Shown piece by piece: positions 16,946-26,224 of a stretch of 64,000 nt of DNA (the first letter of the stretch is position 1; every line of letters starts with the position of its first letter). The notes under the pieces were generated by a model, which saw only the letters and a program-made list of their open reading frames with translations, did not search any database and was not told the origin of the DNA. A program made the translations under genes and the position numbers. Source of the stretch: Pelagisphaera sp964404745 (GTDB lineage: Bacteria > Verrucomicrobiota > Verrucomicrobiia > Opitutales > Opitutaceae); assembly GCA_964404745.1 (NCBI GenBank), contig CAYOLG010000003.1, forward strand, positions 101,888 to 165,887. The letters are read 5' to 3'.

Positions 16946-19900
16946 CTACGGATCGAATCCTGCAGCGGGCTCAGTCGCCGAGCGTCCTTCGGTAAATCTC
17001 TTTTCGAAAGTCGTGGCAATAGCCTCTTCCAACTCAACAGGCTTGAAGGGCTTAGTCAGGTAGTCGTCCATCCCAGCTTCGTAGCACTTCTCCCTATCTT
17101 CTCGCATGGCATTCGCTGTCAAAGCGATAATACGCGGCCTTTCCTCGCCCCACTTGGCGATCACCTGTCGGGTCGCTTCAAGACCATCCATCTCAGGCAT
17201 TTGAATATCCATGAATATGAGATCGTAGGACCCCTCTTCCAACGATCGGATAACCTCTAAACCGTTGTTGGCCACGTCAATCTTGTAGCCCAGCTTCTTG
17301 AACAACCGTGTAGCCACTTTCTGGTTCACAAGGTTGTCTTCCGCAAGGAGAATAGACATGGGCATGCGCTCGCCGAGTCTCTCGGTAGACTTCTCGGCTT
17401 TCTTAACCGTAGGTTCCGCCTTGCCAACCGATTCAAGCAGATGGCGCTTGGTGCTGGCCAACTTGCAGGGCTTGAGCTGCGACATCACTTTGACTGGCTG
17501 ATTGCCGCTGGTATGAACGGATCCCAAGGGCCCGCACAGTACGACCGGCAACTCGGCCACCCCACATTGCTTGCGAACGGATTCGATTGCTTCGTCTCCG
17601 CTCAGCCCGTCTATACCGGATTCAATAAACGCTAGAATCAGTTTATCGCGTTCAATATCCACTTCCTCAATACCCGCAACGGATTCGAGAGGAATAGGCG
17701 TAACCCCAACGGATTCCAGTTGGCTACACAGGGATGCTCGGCTAAACTCCTTGTGATCGATAACCAAGGCTCGCTTTCCATCGAAAGCGTTAGTAGAGCC
17801 CGACTCCGACGACAAGGCTCCGATCGCGGACTTGCTGAATGCCACAGTAAAGTGGAAGGTCGATCCTTCGTTGATGACGCTCTCAACCCACATGGTGCCA
17901 CCCATGAGCTCCGCCAAATTCTTGCTGATCGATAGTCCCAGACCCGTACCACCGTATTTCCGAGTAGTCGACGCATCCACCTGACTAAAGGACTCGAACA
18001 GCCTGCCAACACGATCTTCCGGAATGCCTATACCCGTGTCCTGGATGGAGAACTGGGCCAACAATTTGTTGTCATCCTCCTCGACTTTGCCCACCTTGAT
18101 GCAAACGCCGCCTTTGGACGTGAATTTCACCGCGTTGCCCACTAGGTTGACAATAACCTGGCGCAATCTTGTGGGATCGCCGAGCAGCGATGTTTCGATG
18201 CCGCTGTCAATAACGTAGGCAATATCCAGGCCCTTCTCGGTGGCTTGAAGGGCTAAGGTATCAACCGCTTCTTCCACGCAGTCCCTCAGATCGAAGAGGA
18301 TGCTCTCCAGTTCCAACTTCCCAGACTCGATTTTCGAGAAGTCTAAAATATCGTTTATGACGACCAGCAAAGCTTCGCTACTAGCGCGGATCGTATCCAC
18401 GCATTCACGCTGCTCTTGCGTCAGGACGGTATCGCTAACCAAGCCCGTCATCCCGATAATGCCGTTCATCGGGGTGCGAATCTCATGACTCATATTGGCT
18501 AGGAAGTAGCTTTTGGACTTATTAGCCTCCTCGGCTTCCAGCATGGCAGCCCGGAGCTTTTCCTCGGATCGCTTCTGCTCGGTGATCTCGTGAAAGAACC
18601 AAACGCGCCCATACGACTCGCCTAGTGGCGAGCAAATTGGGAAAGAAGCTTGTTCGAAAATACGACCATCCACCAGCTCGAGGACATCCTTGATGGTCTC
18701 GGTTTCGCTTGCCGAAATCGAATGCGCCTTTTCTAGAAAAACTTGCGGCTCTGGCATAAGGTGCGAAGCCATCTCCCAGATCTTTTCCGGATCGCCCGCA
18801 TCCATTACGCTCGGCGACAGCGACCAGATTTCGTGAAAACGCTTGTTGTAATTGGAAACAATACCTCGCTCATTCACCACGAGGATGCCATCAGTGGATG
18901 CTTCCGATTGCGCTTTGAGCACCGAATTGTATCGCTTGAGGAGATTCTGGCGACGCTTGCTATGGGTGACATCCGTTCCTGTCGCAACCATGGTTGTGAT
19001 CCGGCCTTTCTCGTCACGCACAGCCACCGTCCGGAAATAGACGTCCAATACGCGACTGGACTCGGTGGACATCTGCACATCGCCCTGCCAATGGCCGTAT
19101 TCCTGGGTTTCCTGAACGATCTTCTCGAAAATTCCCGGGTCCTCGAATAGCACCACGGCTCCACCCGAACTATTCAACTGATCGATCGTATCGTATCCAA
19201 GAACACTGACAAACGAATTGTTGTGATAGACGCCCTGCCTTTCCAGATTTATCATCAGAATGAAATCGCTGGAAACTTCCACAGCGGCAGACACCATCCT
19301 CAATCGCTCTTCCGACTCCTTTCGAAGCGTAACGTCCTCAAAAATTCCATACCAAATAGTTGAACCATCTTGCCGCTTCTCGGGAATGGCTTTTGTGGAA
19401 ACCCATTTCTGTTTTCCATTGGGGCCCTTAACTCGATACTCAAGATATAACGGGTTTAGATGCTTGGAAGAAACCTCCAGGCCTTCGTAAACGCGCTCCA
19501 AATCTTCAACAAACACCGCGCCCATGGCAATGGACGCGTCTTTCATGACGTCATGGGCCTCAACCCCAAGGAGATCCTTGATCTTTTCGCTTATAAAGGG
19601 GAAGGAAGGCTCTCCCTCCTGGTCGATCTCCAAGTGGAAATAAACGCCCGGAACCTGGGCACTCAAACGCTCGAGCTCATTAGAACTGCTTTCCAGCTCT
19701 TGCTCGATACGTCGAGCCCGCGTTACATCTTCGACCACAAGGATTGTTTCGCGTTCGCTAGCATTTCTCGTCGACAAGACAACCGTCCTAGACTCGTCGT
19801 CCAATTTGAATGTCGATTCACGACTGGACGTTCCAGTCTTGGCAATCGCCTGATCGAGGAACCTTTCTAGTTCAAGATCTTTGAAAGTCGGACAGACGGC

Positions 19901-20404
19901 TCCCAAAACCTTGCCCTCAACTCTAACAGCCTCAATGCCGAGAATCTTTCGGGCCGCCCGATTGATGAAGCGGATACGCCAGTTTTTCGACTCAGGGTTA
20001 GCGCTCTCCGCGCAGACAAGGCTAACAATTCCATCGGTCGACCGATCCAAAGCGCCGGACAAAGCTGACTCTGCTTCCGATGGCTCCAATCCAGTAGGTT
20101 GCAGAATCCAAAGAGACTCACCGGCCCCTAAGGCTGATCGATGGACCTCGCAAGTATGCGGGCCTTTTTCAGTCGGCGATGCCAAAGGTATAGTCGCCAA
20201 CCCTCCGAAGGCCTCAATTGAGTTTTCCCAACGCTTGAAATAGGCTTCCAAGGGAGTGTCTACCAAGGAATCCGGGTCTGATGAACTGGCCAATAATTCG
20301 CTGGCTGCCCGATTGGCTAATTGAATCCTTCCGGCTTTGGTGACAATCTGAGCCGAAGGAGACTTTAGGAAGATCTCTTTAAATTGTGGGCCTGTGGATT
20401 CCAT
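16946..20404 (-). CDS. PAS-rich hybrid sensor histidine kinase with C-terminal receiver
   Basis: 1152 residues, no transmembrane segment seen, so a cytoplasmic sensor. The first about 620 residues hold roughly five PAS/PAC modules (for example WVSTKAIPEKRQDGSTIWYG and GRVWFFHEITEQKRSEE). The phosphorylated His is in NMSHEIRTPMNG near residue 641. The ATPase domain has VGNAVKFTSKGG, DTGIGIPEDRVGRLFESF and GGTGLGLSISKNLAELMGG. A second receiver-like stretch (about 880-985, KRALVIDHKEFSRASL) lacks the acceptor Asp. The last receiver (about 1010-1130) is intact, with Asp near 1063 in LIFMDIQMPEMDG. No HPt or DNA-binding output is fused, so the partner is elsewhere. Same strand as the STAS gene 234 bp upstream. 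Confidence 0.92.
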   Translation of the reverse strand: MESTGPQFKEIFLKSPSAQIVTKAGRIQLANRAASELLASSSDPDSLVDTPLEAYFKRWENSIEAFGGLATIPLASPTEKGPHTCEVHRSALGAGESLWILQPTGLEPSEAESALSGALDRSTDGIVSLVCAESANPESKNWRIRFINRAARKILGIEAVRVEGKVLGAVCPTFKDLELERFLDQAIAKTGTSSRESTFKLDDESRTVVLSTRNASERETILVVEDVTRARRIEQELESSSNELERLSAQVPGVYFHLEIDQEGEPSFPFISEKIKDLLGVEAHDVMKDASIAMGAVFVEDLERVYEGLEVSSKHLNPLYLEYRVKGPNGKQKWVSTKAIPEKRQDGSTIWYGIFEDVTLRKESEERLRMVSAAVEVSSDFILMINLERQGVYHNNSFVSVLGYDTIDQLNSSGGAVVLFEDPGIFEKIVQETQEYGHWQGDVQMSTESSRVLDVYFRTVAVRDEKGRITTMVATGTDVTHSKRRQNLLKRYNSVLKAQSEASTDGILVVNERGIVSNYNKRFHEIWSLSPSVMDAGDPEKIWEMASHLMPEPQVFLEKAHSISASETETIKDVLELVDGRIFEQASFPICSPLGESYGRVWFFHEITEQKRSEEKLRAAMLEAEEANKSKSYFLANMSHEIRTPMNGIIGMTGLVSDTVLTQEQRECVDTIRASSEALLVVINDILDFSKIESGKLELESILFDLRDCVEEAVDTLALQATEKGLDIAYVIDSGIETSLLGDPTRLRQVIVNLVGNAVKFTSKGGVCIKVGKVEEDDNKLLAQFSIQDTGIGIPEDRVGRLFESFSQVDASTTRKYGGTGLGLSISKNLAELMGGTMWVESVINEGSTFHFTVAFSKSAIGALSSESGSTNAFDGKRALVIDHKEFSRASLCSQLESVGVTPIPLESVAGIEEVDIERDKLILAFIESGIDGLSGDEAIESVRKQCGVAELPVVLCGPLGSVHTSGNQPVKVMSQLKPCKLASTKRHLLESVGKAEPTVKKAEKSTERLGERMPMSILLAEDNLVNQKVATRLFKKLGYKIDVANNGLEVIRSLEEGSYDLIFMDIQMPEMDGLEATRQVIAKWGEERPRIIALTANAMREDREKCYEAGMDDYLTKPFKPVELEEAIATTFEKRFTEGRSATEPAAGFDP

Positions 20405-20638
20405 GAGGCGCTGCGATAGTTGTTGACGTCGCTGTTTTTTATTTTTTCCCCAGCGGACCCGAATATGACGCCTGTGGAACGCTCTCTTCGGTCCGTCGAA
20501 AGACTCCCCTTATTTTCGACAAAAACATCAACGACCTTAGAGATTCTAACTCAATACCGTCTACTGGCCAGTTTGGGCTCGCCGCATCCGCGGCAGAGAA
20601 CGCCCGAACGGGGGATCCCACGGGCCTGAGGCTGCCCA

Positions 20639-20953
20639 CTAGTTTGAGATATCGAAGATTCGGTGGAGGCGCAAGAGCTCAATGACCGACTGGACTGGAG
20701 CCTGCACACGCTTGAGTCGCACATTCGGCTCGTCGCCCGGCAAACGCTTGTAGACACCCAGTAGGGCCCCCACGCCGGAGCTATCAATGAAATCCACCTT
20801 TTCGAAGTCGAGTTCGACTCGGCTCACTTCCGGCGACCAAATCGCTTCAACTTGCTTTTTGAAATCTTGCGATGACGACGCGTCCAGACGATTGATGCTT
20901 AGGGCAGCGTGTAGAACGCCATCTTCTATTTTGCCTTCAATTATTGGACTCAT
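20639..20953 (-). CDS. STAS-domain anti-sigma factor antagonist
   Basis: 104 residues forming one STAS domain. The regulatory serine loop FIDSSGVGALLGVYKRL (about 56-72) carries the conserved SSG, which RsbW/SpoIIAB-type kinases phosphorylate and PP2C phosphatases restore. The length matches RsbV/SpoIIAA. The gene is divergent from the sugar-transferase operon with a 154-bp spacer. That operon's last gene encodes a protein with both an RsbW-like kinase domain and a SpoIIE phosphatase, so the pair very probably forms a partner-switching module. Confidence 0.9.
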   Translation of the reverse strand: MSPIIEGKIEDGVLHAALSINRLDASSSQDFKKQVEAIWSPEVSRVELDFEKVDFIDSSGVGALLGVYKRLPGDEPNVRLKRVQAPVQSVIELLRLHRIFDISN

Positions 20954-21107
20954 TTAAAACAGGTTTAGGAATTAGTTTAGCTGGAATGTTCTCTCTCGAG
21001 ATGAGGTCTCGTATTCCTACAACGGCGGAATCGCAGACTCTCTTGAACGAGAAATATAGCTTTTGAATACTCATTTTCAGCCGATCTACGAAAGAAGAAC
21101 GGTCAGT

Positions 21108-21842
21108 ATGAACAACAATTCCCATGAATCGGATTCGGAAATCGCGGCCTATTGGACAGACGCGGCAACCCCGTCTGGCAAGCTCCGCAATACGCTGAGG
21201 ATTCGCCTCAAGCGATTCACTTGGGTGGCAGTCGTTGGCGGAGCTTCCACCCTAAAACGCCTATTCGACATGATCGGGTCCGGACTTGCATTGATCTGCC
21301 TTACCCCTGTTTTCGCCGCCACTGCCATCCTCATAAAGCTGGAGGATCGAGGGCCCATCTTTTTCAAGCAAAAGCGGATCGGGCTGAAAGGCGACCCATT
21401 CCTCATTTGGAAATTCCGCTCTATGGTGATTGACGCGGAAGCGGTAGCCCAGAAAACGATCGAGGAAAACAAGGCTAAAGACACCATCGAGATGAAGCTG
21501 AGCGGCGATCCTCGCATCACGAAAATAGGGCGCGTCATTCGCAAGTACTCAGTTGATGAGTTGCCACAGTTTTGGAATGTGTTTCTGGGCGACATGTCTA
21601 TTGTCGGCCCCCGCCCTGTCGTGCCCGCAGAGGTCGCCGACTACACGGTAGAAGAGCGGCGCCGGCTTCTGGCTAAACCAGGCCTTACCTGCTTCTGGCA
21701 AGTGGGCGGACGAACCGACCTCGCTTTCGAAAACCAAGTGAGGTTGGATATTGAATACATCAAATCGCGGAATCTCTGGGTTGATATCAAACTCCTTTTC
21801 CTAACCGTGCCCGCCGTTCTATTGGGCAAAGGGGCCTACTAA
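21108..21842 (+). CDS. Undecaprenyl-phosphate sugar phosphotransferase (exopolysaccharide priming)
   Basis: 244 residues from the ATG at 21108 (a TTG at 21063 would add 15 residues). Bacterial sugar transferase domain: one membrane hairpin (FDMIGSGLALICLTPVFAAT), IFFKQKRIGLKGDPF, WKFRSMVIDA, then YSVDELPQFWNVFLGDMSIVGPRP with the catalytic Asp-Glu, and LAKPGLTCFWQVGGR. It is the short WcaJ/WbaP C-terminal form without the long N-terminal membrane domain. It transfers a sugar-1-phosphate from UDP-sugar to undecaprenyl phosphate, the first step of exopolysaccharide or O-antigen. First gene of a three-gene operon; 4 bp before the next start. Confidence 0.93.
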   Translation: MNNNSHESDSEIAAYWTDAATPSGKLRNTLRIRLKRFTWVAVVGGASTLKRLFDMIGSGLALICLTPVFAATAILIKLEDRGPIFFKQKRIGLKGDPFLIWKFRSMVIDAEAVAQKTIEENKAKDTIEMKLSGDPRITKIGRVIRKYSVDELPQFWNVFLGDMSIVGPRPVVPAEVADYTVEERRRLLAKPGLTCFWQVGGRTDLAFENQVRLDIEYIKSRNLWVDIKLLFLTVPAVLLGKGAY

Positions 21843-21846
21843 TCCC

Positions 21847-23025
21847 ATGAAAAGAGGATGGACGCTTCTGGTTCCTAATTGGAGCCATCTCGACGTAATT
21901 TGGCGCAACGCGGAACCGTTCTGCCTCTGGCCAATCGGGAATCAGCCTTTTATTGCCCATTGGATGGATCACGCCGTATCGAGCAGTGTCGAGCGGGTTG
22001 AATTGTTCGTATCCGATCGGCCAACTGAAGTAAGGCGCTTTCTAAAGGACGGATCTTATTGGTCGCGCAGCCTTTCTATCACATCCATCGCCTCGGATGA
22101 TATGGCTCCGGAGGATGCGATTCCCGCAATTGGCTTGCCCCAGGATAACAAGATTTGGGGATCACTAGAATCCCCTGCCGACTTGCAGAAGCATTGGCTT
22201 TCATTGAATATGGCCTGGCTCGAACGTATCGACGAGCACGAGTTTCATATTGAGAATCAGCAATGCCCGCAAGGCTGGGTGGGGCCGCAGTCACGCATTA
22301 GCCCCAAAGCCATCCTCAAGGCGCCTTACTGGATTCAAGGAAAGTGCGACATTGCCGATGGCGCCCAAATCGGCCCCAACGCCTGTATCGCCGAAAACAC
22401 GATTATCGACAGCAACGCTATTGTCAGAGATTCCGTCGTTCTCCCTGGAACCCTGGTCGGTAGAAACACGAACCTTCGTCAAGTCGCAGTCGATGGCCGG
22501 TTGTTGATGGACATCGAACGCGGCTGCCGCGTAAACATATCGGATAGTTTTATATTGAGCGACCTGGCTGGCCGAACGAAGAAGGCGCCTATCAAGGAGC
22601 GGATTATAGCGATTCTCCTTTTCGCTTTCATTTCTCCTCTAATCGCTCTTTCTAGAATCGATTGGATCACCATCGAAGCCCACGATGGTCGCGGAGGTAA
22701 ACTGCGGTTGAAAACAGGAGCCAATGGGCGTCTCCTATGCCGTCGCTGGCACTGGTTAAAGGAGGTCTTCAAAGGTCGAATGCGGCTAATCGGCATATTG
22801 CCTCGCCCCATCGAATGGGAGATCGAAAACGATCCCGAACTGGGACAGCGCCTCAAGGAGTCGTCTCCGGGCCTGTTATCCCTAGCGGATCTCCACGGAT
22901 GCCATGAGGCGTCTGATACAAACGAATGGATACACGCTTCCTACCAAGCTCTGGAAGCGGAAAAGAATATTTCCAGAATGATTCGCCGCAACTTCTGGAA
23001 ACTGGCCTTCAAACGATTCGCCTGA
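21847..23025 (+). CDS. Pseudo-nucleotidyltransferase / left-handed beta-helix / pseudo-sugar-transferase fusion
   Basis: 392 residues in three parts. Residues 1-110 follow a sugar nucleotidyltransferase fold (FCLWPIGNQPFIAHWMDHAV) but lack the glycine-rich GGxGTRL loop, so they cannot bind NTP in the usual way. Residues about 150-235 are hexapeptide repeats of a left-handed beta-helix (ADGAQIGPNACIAENTIID). Residues about 250-390 echo a bacterial sugar transferase: a membrane helix RIIAILLFAFISPLIAL, then FKGRMRLIGILPRP and SSPGLLSLADLHG, without the catalytic Asp-Glu. Both enzyme parts appear dead. It lies 4 bp from each neighbour in the operon, suggesting a scaffold or regulatory partner of the active priming transferase. 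Assignment by pattern only. Confidence 0.68.
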   Translation: MKRGWTLLVPNWSHLDVIWRNAEPFCLWPIGNQPFIAHWMDHAVSSSVERVELFVSDRPTEVRRFLKDGSYWSRSLSITSIASDDMAPEDAIPAIGLPQDNKIWGSLESPADLQKHWLSLNMAWLERIDEHEFHIENQQCPQGWVGPQSRISPKAILKAPYWIQGKCDIADGAQIGPNACIAENTIIDSNAIVRDSVVLPGTLVGRNTNLRQVAVDGRLLMDIERGCRVNISDSFILSDLAGRTKKAPIKERIIAILLFAFISPLIALSRIDWITIEAHDGRGGKLRLKTGANGRLLCRRWHWLKEVFKGRMRLIGILPRPIEWEIENDPELGQRLKESSPGLLSLADLHGCHEASDTNEWIHASYQALEAEKNISRMIRRNFWKLAFKRFA

Positions 23026-23029
23026 ATCC

Positions 23030-24739
23030 ATGGATCGGCTCCAGTGCTCAAACAGGTCCCAGTGCAAAGTCCCGGCAGACTTGGCAAACGTTTCCGCGGT
23101 TGCCAAACTCCTGAAAGAGTATTGCCAGCTCAGATTGCTGGATCCTATCGAATGGGCTTCACTGGAACTCGGTTTCTGCGAGGCCCTCAATAACGCCATT
23201 AAGCACGGTTGCCAAAACGACCCAACCAAAACTGTATTCGTAGAGTGGACATGGAGCGACGAAAATCTAGCCATTGAAATCGAAGATCCGGGCTGCTTTA
23301 ACCCTGGGAACCATCGAGCCCGCCTGCCCGAAAACCAGTTGAACGAATCCGGCAGGGGTCTTTACTTAATCGATACCGTTTTCGATCGAGTGGAACACGC
23401 GTCATCAGAACATGGACACAAGATTTGTCTGAGCAAATCGCTTTCCCCTCCGCGCAACGCCCTTACCAAGATGCAAGAGCTCTACGAGTCGCTGCAAAAC
23501 CTTTCTAGCGAACTGAACCAAAGCTACGCCGAGCTATCCGCTCTGCAAGGGTTTGCCGACGACATCTGTTCGACTTCCACGCTAGACGGAGCTCTCAGCC
23601 GAAGCCTGGAGCGTTTGCGGTCCACCTTTGAGCTGCCGCGAGCCGATATCTGGCTGCTACGCGGAAACCGGCTGGTAAAGGCTTTCAGCGAAGAAACCGA
23701 TTCGATCTCTCTGGTGGAGCACGCTAGCCTTCCCATTACCCGCGCCTACCGCGATCAACGGGAGCAAATCGTTGTCGATTGCCAGGCGCTTGACCCAAAA
23801 GATCCACTATTTTCTCCAAACCGATGCGCTCTTATCGCTCCCATTTCCTGCCAAGGAGACCACTTGGGAGCGACGGCGATTCAATTACCTGTAGACCGCA
23901 TAGGCGAAATCGAAACGACTATCGCCCGATCGATTCGCATTTTCAATCAATTGCTAGCCCTGTCCATCGCCAAAACCGACTCTGAAAGGCATCGCAAAGA
24001 GATCGAGCGCTCGAAAGCCCAGCTCGAGATCGCATCGGAGATCCAACGATCTCTATTGCCGTCCGAGTTTCCGCAGAGCCATCACTGCCGCATTACAGGC
24101 CGATGCATAGCCGCCCAAGCGGTAGGAGGCGACTACATAGACAGCATCGAAATCAAAGGCCATGGCCTGTTGCTCATCATAGCGGACGTCATGGGCAAAG
24201 GAGTGCCAGCAGCCCTGCTAGCAACTATATTTAGGACAGCAATACGATCTCGCCTCAACTTGGCTGAAACCCCCGGATGGCTTCTATCTCAAATCAACGA
24301 GCAATTCCATTCCGAACTCGGCCACCTTAACATGTTTATCACCGCTCAAGCGGCCTACTTCTGCTATCGAGATAAGAGCCTCAAACTCGCTAGCGCCGGG
24401 CATTGTCCCGCCTTTCTTAGCCGAGCGACCGAGCACCTCCCGGAACAACTAAACGCCGAGGGGCTTCCCTTAGGAATTCAGGCCGACTACATTTACGAGG
24501 AACGCCTTTTCAAACTCTCGCAGGGCGAACGTCTCGTATTTATAACCGACGGGATCTATGAAGCGGAAAACCAGGCCGGAGAGATGCTGGGGCTCAGTGG
24601 TTTCGCCCAACAATTTCCCCAAATTTGGCGAGGAAGCTTCGAAGACGTGCCTGAAAACGCCTTCGCTGTCGTTGCCACTCACGCCCAAGGAGGCGCCTCC
24701 CAGGATGACAAAACCCTACTGGCTCTGGAAGTGCTTTAG
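23030..24739 (+). CDS. RsbW-like kinase / GAF / SpoIIE-type phosphatase fusion
   Basis: 569 residues. Residues about 20-140 are a GHKL ATPase of the anti-sigma-kinase kind: ELGFCEALNNAIKHG is the N-box, IEIEDPGCFNP and NESGRGLYLID the ATP lid. A short coiled coil (about 150-175) leads to a GAF domain (about 180-310). Residues about 335-569 are PP2C/SpoIIE: EIASEIQRSLLP, then AVGGDYID, IADVMGKGVPAALLA and FITDGIYEAEN with metal-binding Asps. Such proteins phosphorylate and dephosphorylate a STAS antagonist; the STAS protein at 20639 is the obvious partner. Third gene of the sugar-transferase operon, which ties the switch to polysaccharide synthesis. Confidence 0.92.
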   Translation: MDRLQCSNRSQCKVPADLANVSAVAKLLKEYCQLRLLDPIEWASLELGFCEALNNAIKHGCQNDPTKTVFVEWTWSDENLAIEIEDPGCFNPGNHRARLPENQLNESGRGLYLIDTVFDRVEHASSEHGHKICLSKSLSPPRNALTKMQELYESLQNLSSELNQSYAELSALQGFADDICSTSTLDGALSRSLERLRSTFELPRADIWLLRGNRLVKAFSEETDSISLVEHASLPITRAYRDQREQIVVDCQALDPKDPLFSPNRCALIAPISCQGDHLGATAIQLPVDRIGEIETTIARSIRIFNQLLALSIAKTDSERHRKEIERSKAQLEIASEIQRSLLPSEFPQSHHCRITGRCIAAQAVGGDYIDSIEIKGHGLLLIIADVMGKGVPAALLATIFRTAIRSRLNLAETPGWLLSQINEQFHSELGHLNMFITAQAAYFCYRDKSLKLASAGHCPAFLSRATEHLPEQLNAEGLPLGIQADYIYEERLFKLSQGERLVFITDGIYEAENQAGEMLGLSGFAQQFPQIWRGSFEDVPENAFAVVATHAQGGASQDDKTLLALEVL

Positions 24740-24759
24740 TGCCCAGAATTTCTAGTGTC

Positions 24760-24780
24760 GGAAGCTCGCTTGCTAGCGAT
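24760..24780. repeat. Single arm of palindromic repeat family 1
   Basis: GGAAGCTCGCTTGCTAGCGA differs by one base from the inner arm of the element at 2792-2926. The opposite arm and outer ends are absent. Lies just after the phosphatase gene, between convergent genes. Confidence 0.55.
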
Positions 24781-24799
24781 GCGAAAGCTGAGATTGCCA

Positions 24800-25087
24800 C
24801 TACGCATCGGATTTCTCCCGGTAAAAGCTGCGCCGTTTCCCAACGCCACCCACGCACACCGACGCCGTTGCCGCCTCAATCTTCCCGACCAAAGCTTCCA
24901 TAGCATCCCGACCCTCTTTAAAGGCGATTTTGACCAGCTTATCGGAATCGAGAACCTTGTTGAGCTCTTCTAGCAAGTGAGGCGTTAGCCCATTCTTTCC
25001 CATATGTATCGCCGGCTTCAAACGCTGGGCAGCGCTTCTCAATTCGGCCTTTTCCTTGCTCGACAATTCAATCATCGCCTTTCTCAT
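24800..25087 (-). CDS. yhbY: YhbY/CRS1-family RNA-binding protein
   Basis: 95 residues, a single CRM domain: LSSKEKAELRSAAQRLKP, IHMGKNGLTPHLLEELN (with the GxxG-like MGKNG turn), then LDSDKLVKIAFKEG. Such proteins associate with pre-50S ribosomal subunits and assist their assembly. The C-terminus (VGGVGKRRSFYREK) is basic, as in the family. The gene is divergent from trhO with about 100 bp between. Confidence 0.93.
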   Translation of the reverse strand: MRKAMIELSSKEKAELRSAAQRLKPAIHMGKNGLTPHLLEELNKVLDSDKLVKIAFKEGRDAMEALVGKIEAATASVCVGGVGKRRSFYREKSDA

Positions 25088-25194
25088 TGAGCGATTCTGA
25101 TAGCTCAGTCAACTGAAGCCCGCTTGCCGCCAATCGATCCACGGCTCCAAAAAAGTTGATTTCAATGCTCAGTCGCTGCAAAAACCTTGGTTCC

Positions 25195-26187
25195 ATGAGT
25201 CGTGAGACCTACAAAATCGCCGCTTTCTATAAATTCGTTTCCTTGCCCGACTACCAGGAGCGCCGGGAGCCGCTGCGGGCATTTTGCGAAGCCCTGAGCG
25301 TAAGAGGAACCATACTCTTGGCTGAAGAAGGAATCAATTCCACCATCGCTGGGCCAAGCGACGGGCTCGAGAAAGTCTTGGAATATATTCAGTCGGATCC
25401 CGCCATCGGAAGATTGTCTATCAAATATTCCAAGGCTTCAGAAATCCCTTTTTATCGAATGAAGGTCCGGCTGAAAAAGGAAATCGTCCGTCTGGGGCGA
25501 CCGGATGTTAATCCCAATGACCAAGTCGGCGAGTATGTCGATCCCGAGAAATGGAATGATCTCATTTCCGATCCCAAGGTCACCCTCATCGATACCCGCA
25601 ACGACTATGAATACGATTTGGGCACCTTCCAGGGAGCCGCTAATCCGCATACCAAGAACTTTCGCGATTTCCCTCACTATGTCGACGCAGAGCTCGCCGA
25701 CAAAAAGGATCAACCGATCGCCATGTTCTGCACAGGCGGCATTCGCTGCGAAAAGTCGACCTCGCTTCTCCTGAAACAGGGTTTCAAGAAAGTGTATCAT
25801 TTAAATGGAGGCATCTTGAATTACCTGGAAAAGATAAATCCCGCCGATAGCCTCTGGCGAGGCGATTGCTTTGTTTTCGACAATCGAGTAACAGTAAACC
25901 ACCAGCTCGAGCCCGGTGATTTCGACATGTGCCATGCTTGTCGGCACGCCGTATCCGAAGAAGACAAACTATCTCCGAAATACGAAGAGGGCATAAGCTG
26001 CCCGCACTGCTTTGAGACGCTCAGCTCCGAGCAACGCAAACGAGCTGCTCAACGGCAAAAGCAAATGGAAATCAGCCAAAAGCTCCACCGAAAGCACATC
26101 GGCATGACCGCAGAGGAACGATCCGCCTGGAGAGAAGAGAAACTGGAAAAGCGTCGCCGCAAAGAGGTTTCTAATAACTCGCAGTAG
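25195..26187 (+). CDS. trhO: tRNA uridine(34) hydroxylase (rhodanese family)
   Basis: 330 residues from the ATG at 25195; an upstream start at 25156 would add 13 atypical residues. N-terminal acylphosphatase-like domain (KIAAFYKFVSLPDY, then LLAEEGINSTIAG), central rhodanese domain (about 120-225) with active Cys in MFCTGGIRCEKSTS and VYHLNGGILNYLE, and a C-terminal Cys-rich knuckle (CHACRH...CPHC) ending in a basic helix. Members (YceA) use oxygen to make 5-hydroxyuridine at the wobble position of tRNA. A long perfect palindrome lies 37 bp after the stop. Confidence 0.95.
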   Translation: MSRETYKIAAFYKFVSLPDYQERREPLRAFCEALSVRGTILLAEEGINSTIAGPSDGLEKVLEYIQSDPAIGRLSIKYSKASEIPFYRMKVRLKKEIVRLGRPDVNPNDQVGEYVDPEKWNDLISDPKVTLIDTRNDYEYDLGTFQGAANPHTKNFRDFPHYVDAELADKKDQPIAMFCTGGIRCEKSTSLLLKQGFKKVYHLNGGILNYLEKINPADSLWRGDCFVFDNRVTVNHQLEPGDFDMCHACRHAVSEEDKLSPKYEEGISCPHCFETLSSEQRKRAAQRQKQMEISQKLHRKHIGMTAEERSAWREEKLEKRRRKEVSNNSQ

Positions 26188-26224
26188 CCAATGATTGGAT
26201 TACCCCTCGACTCGAGACTAACTA

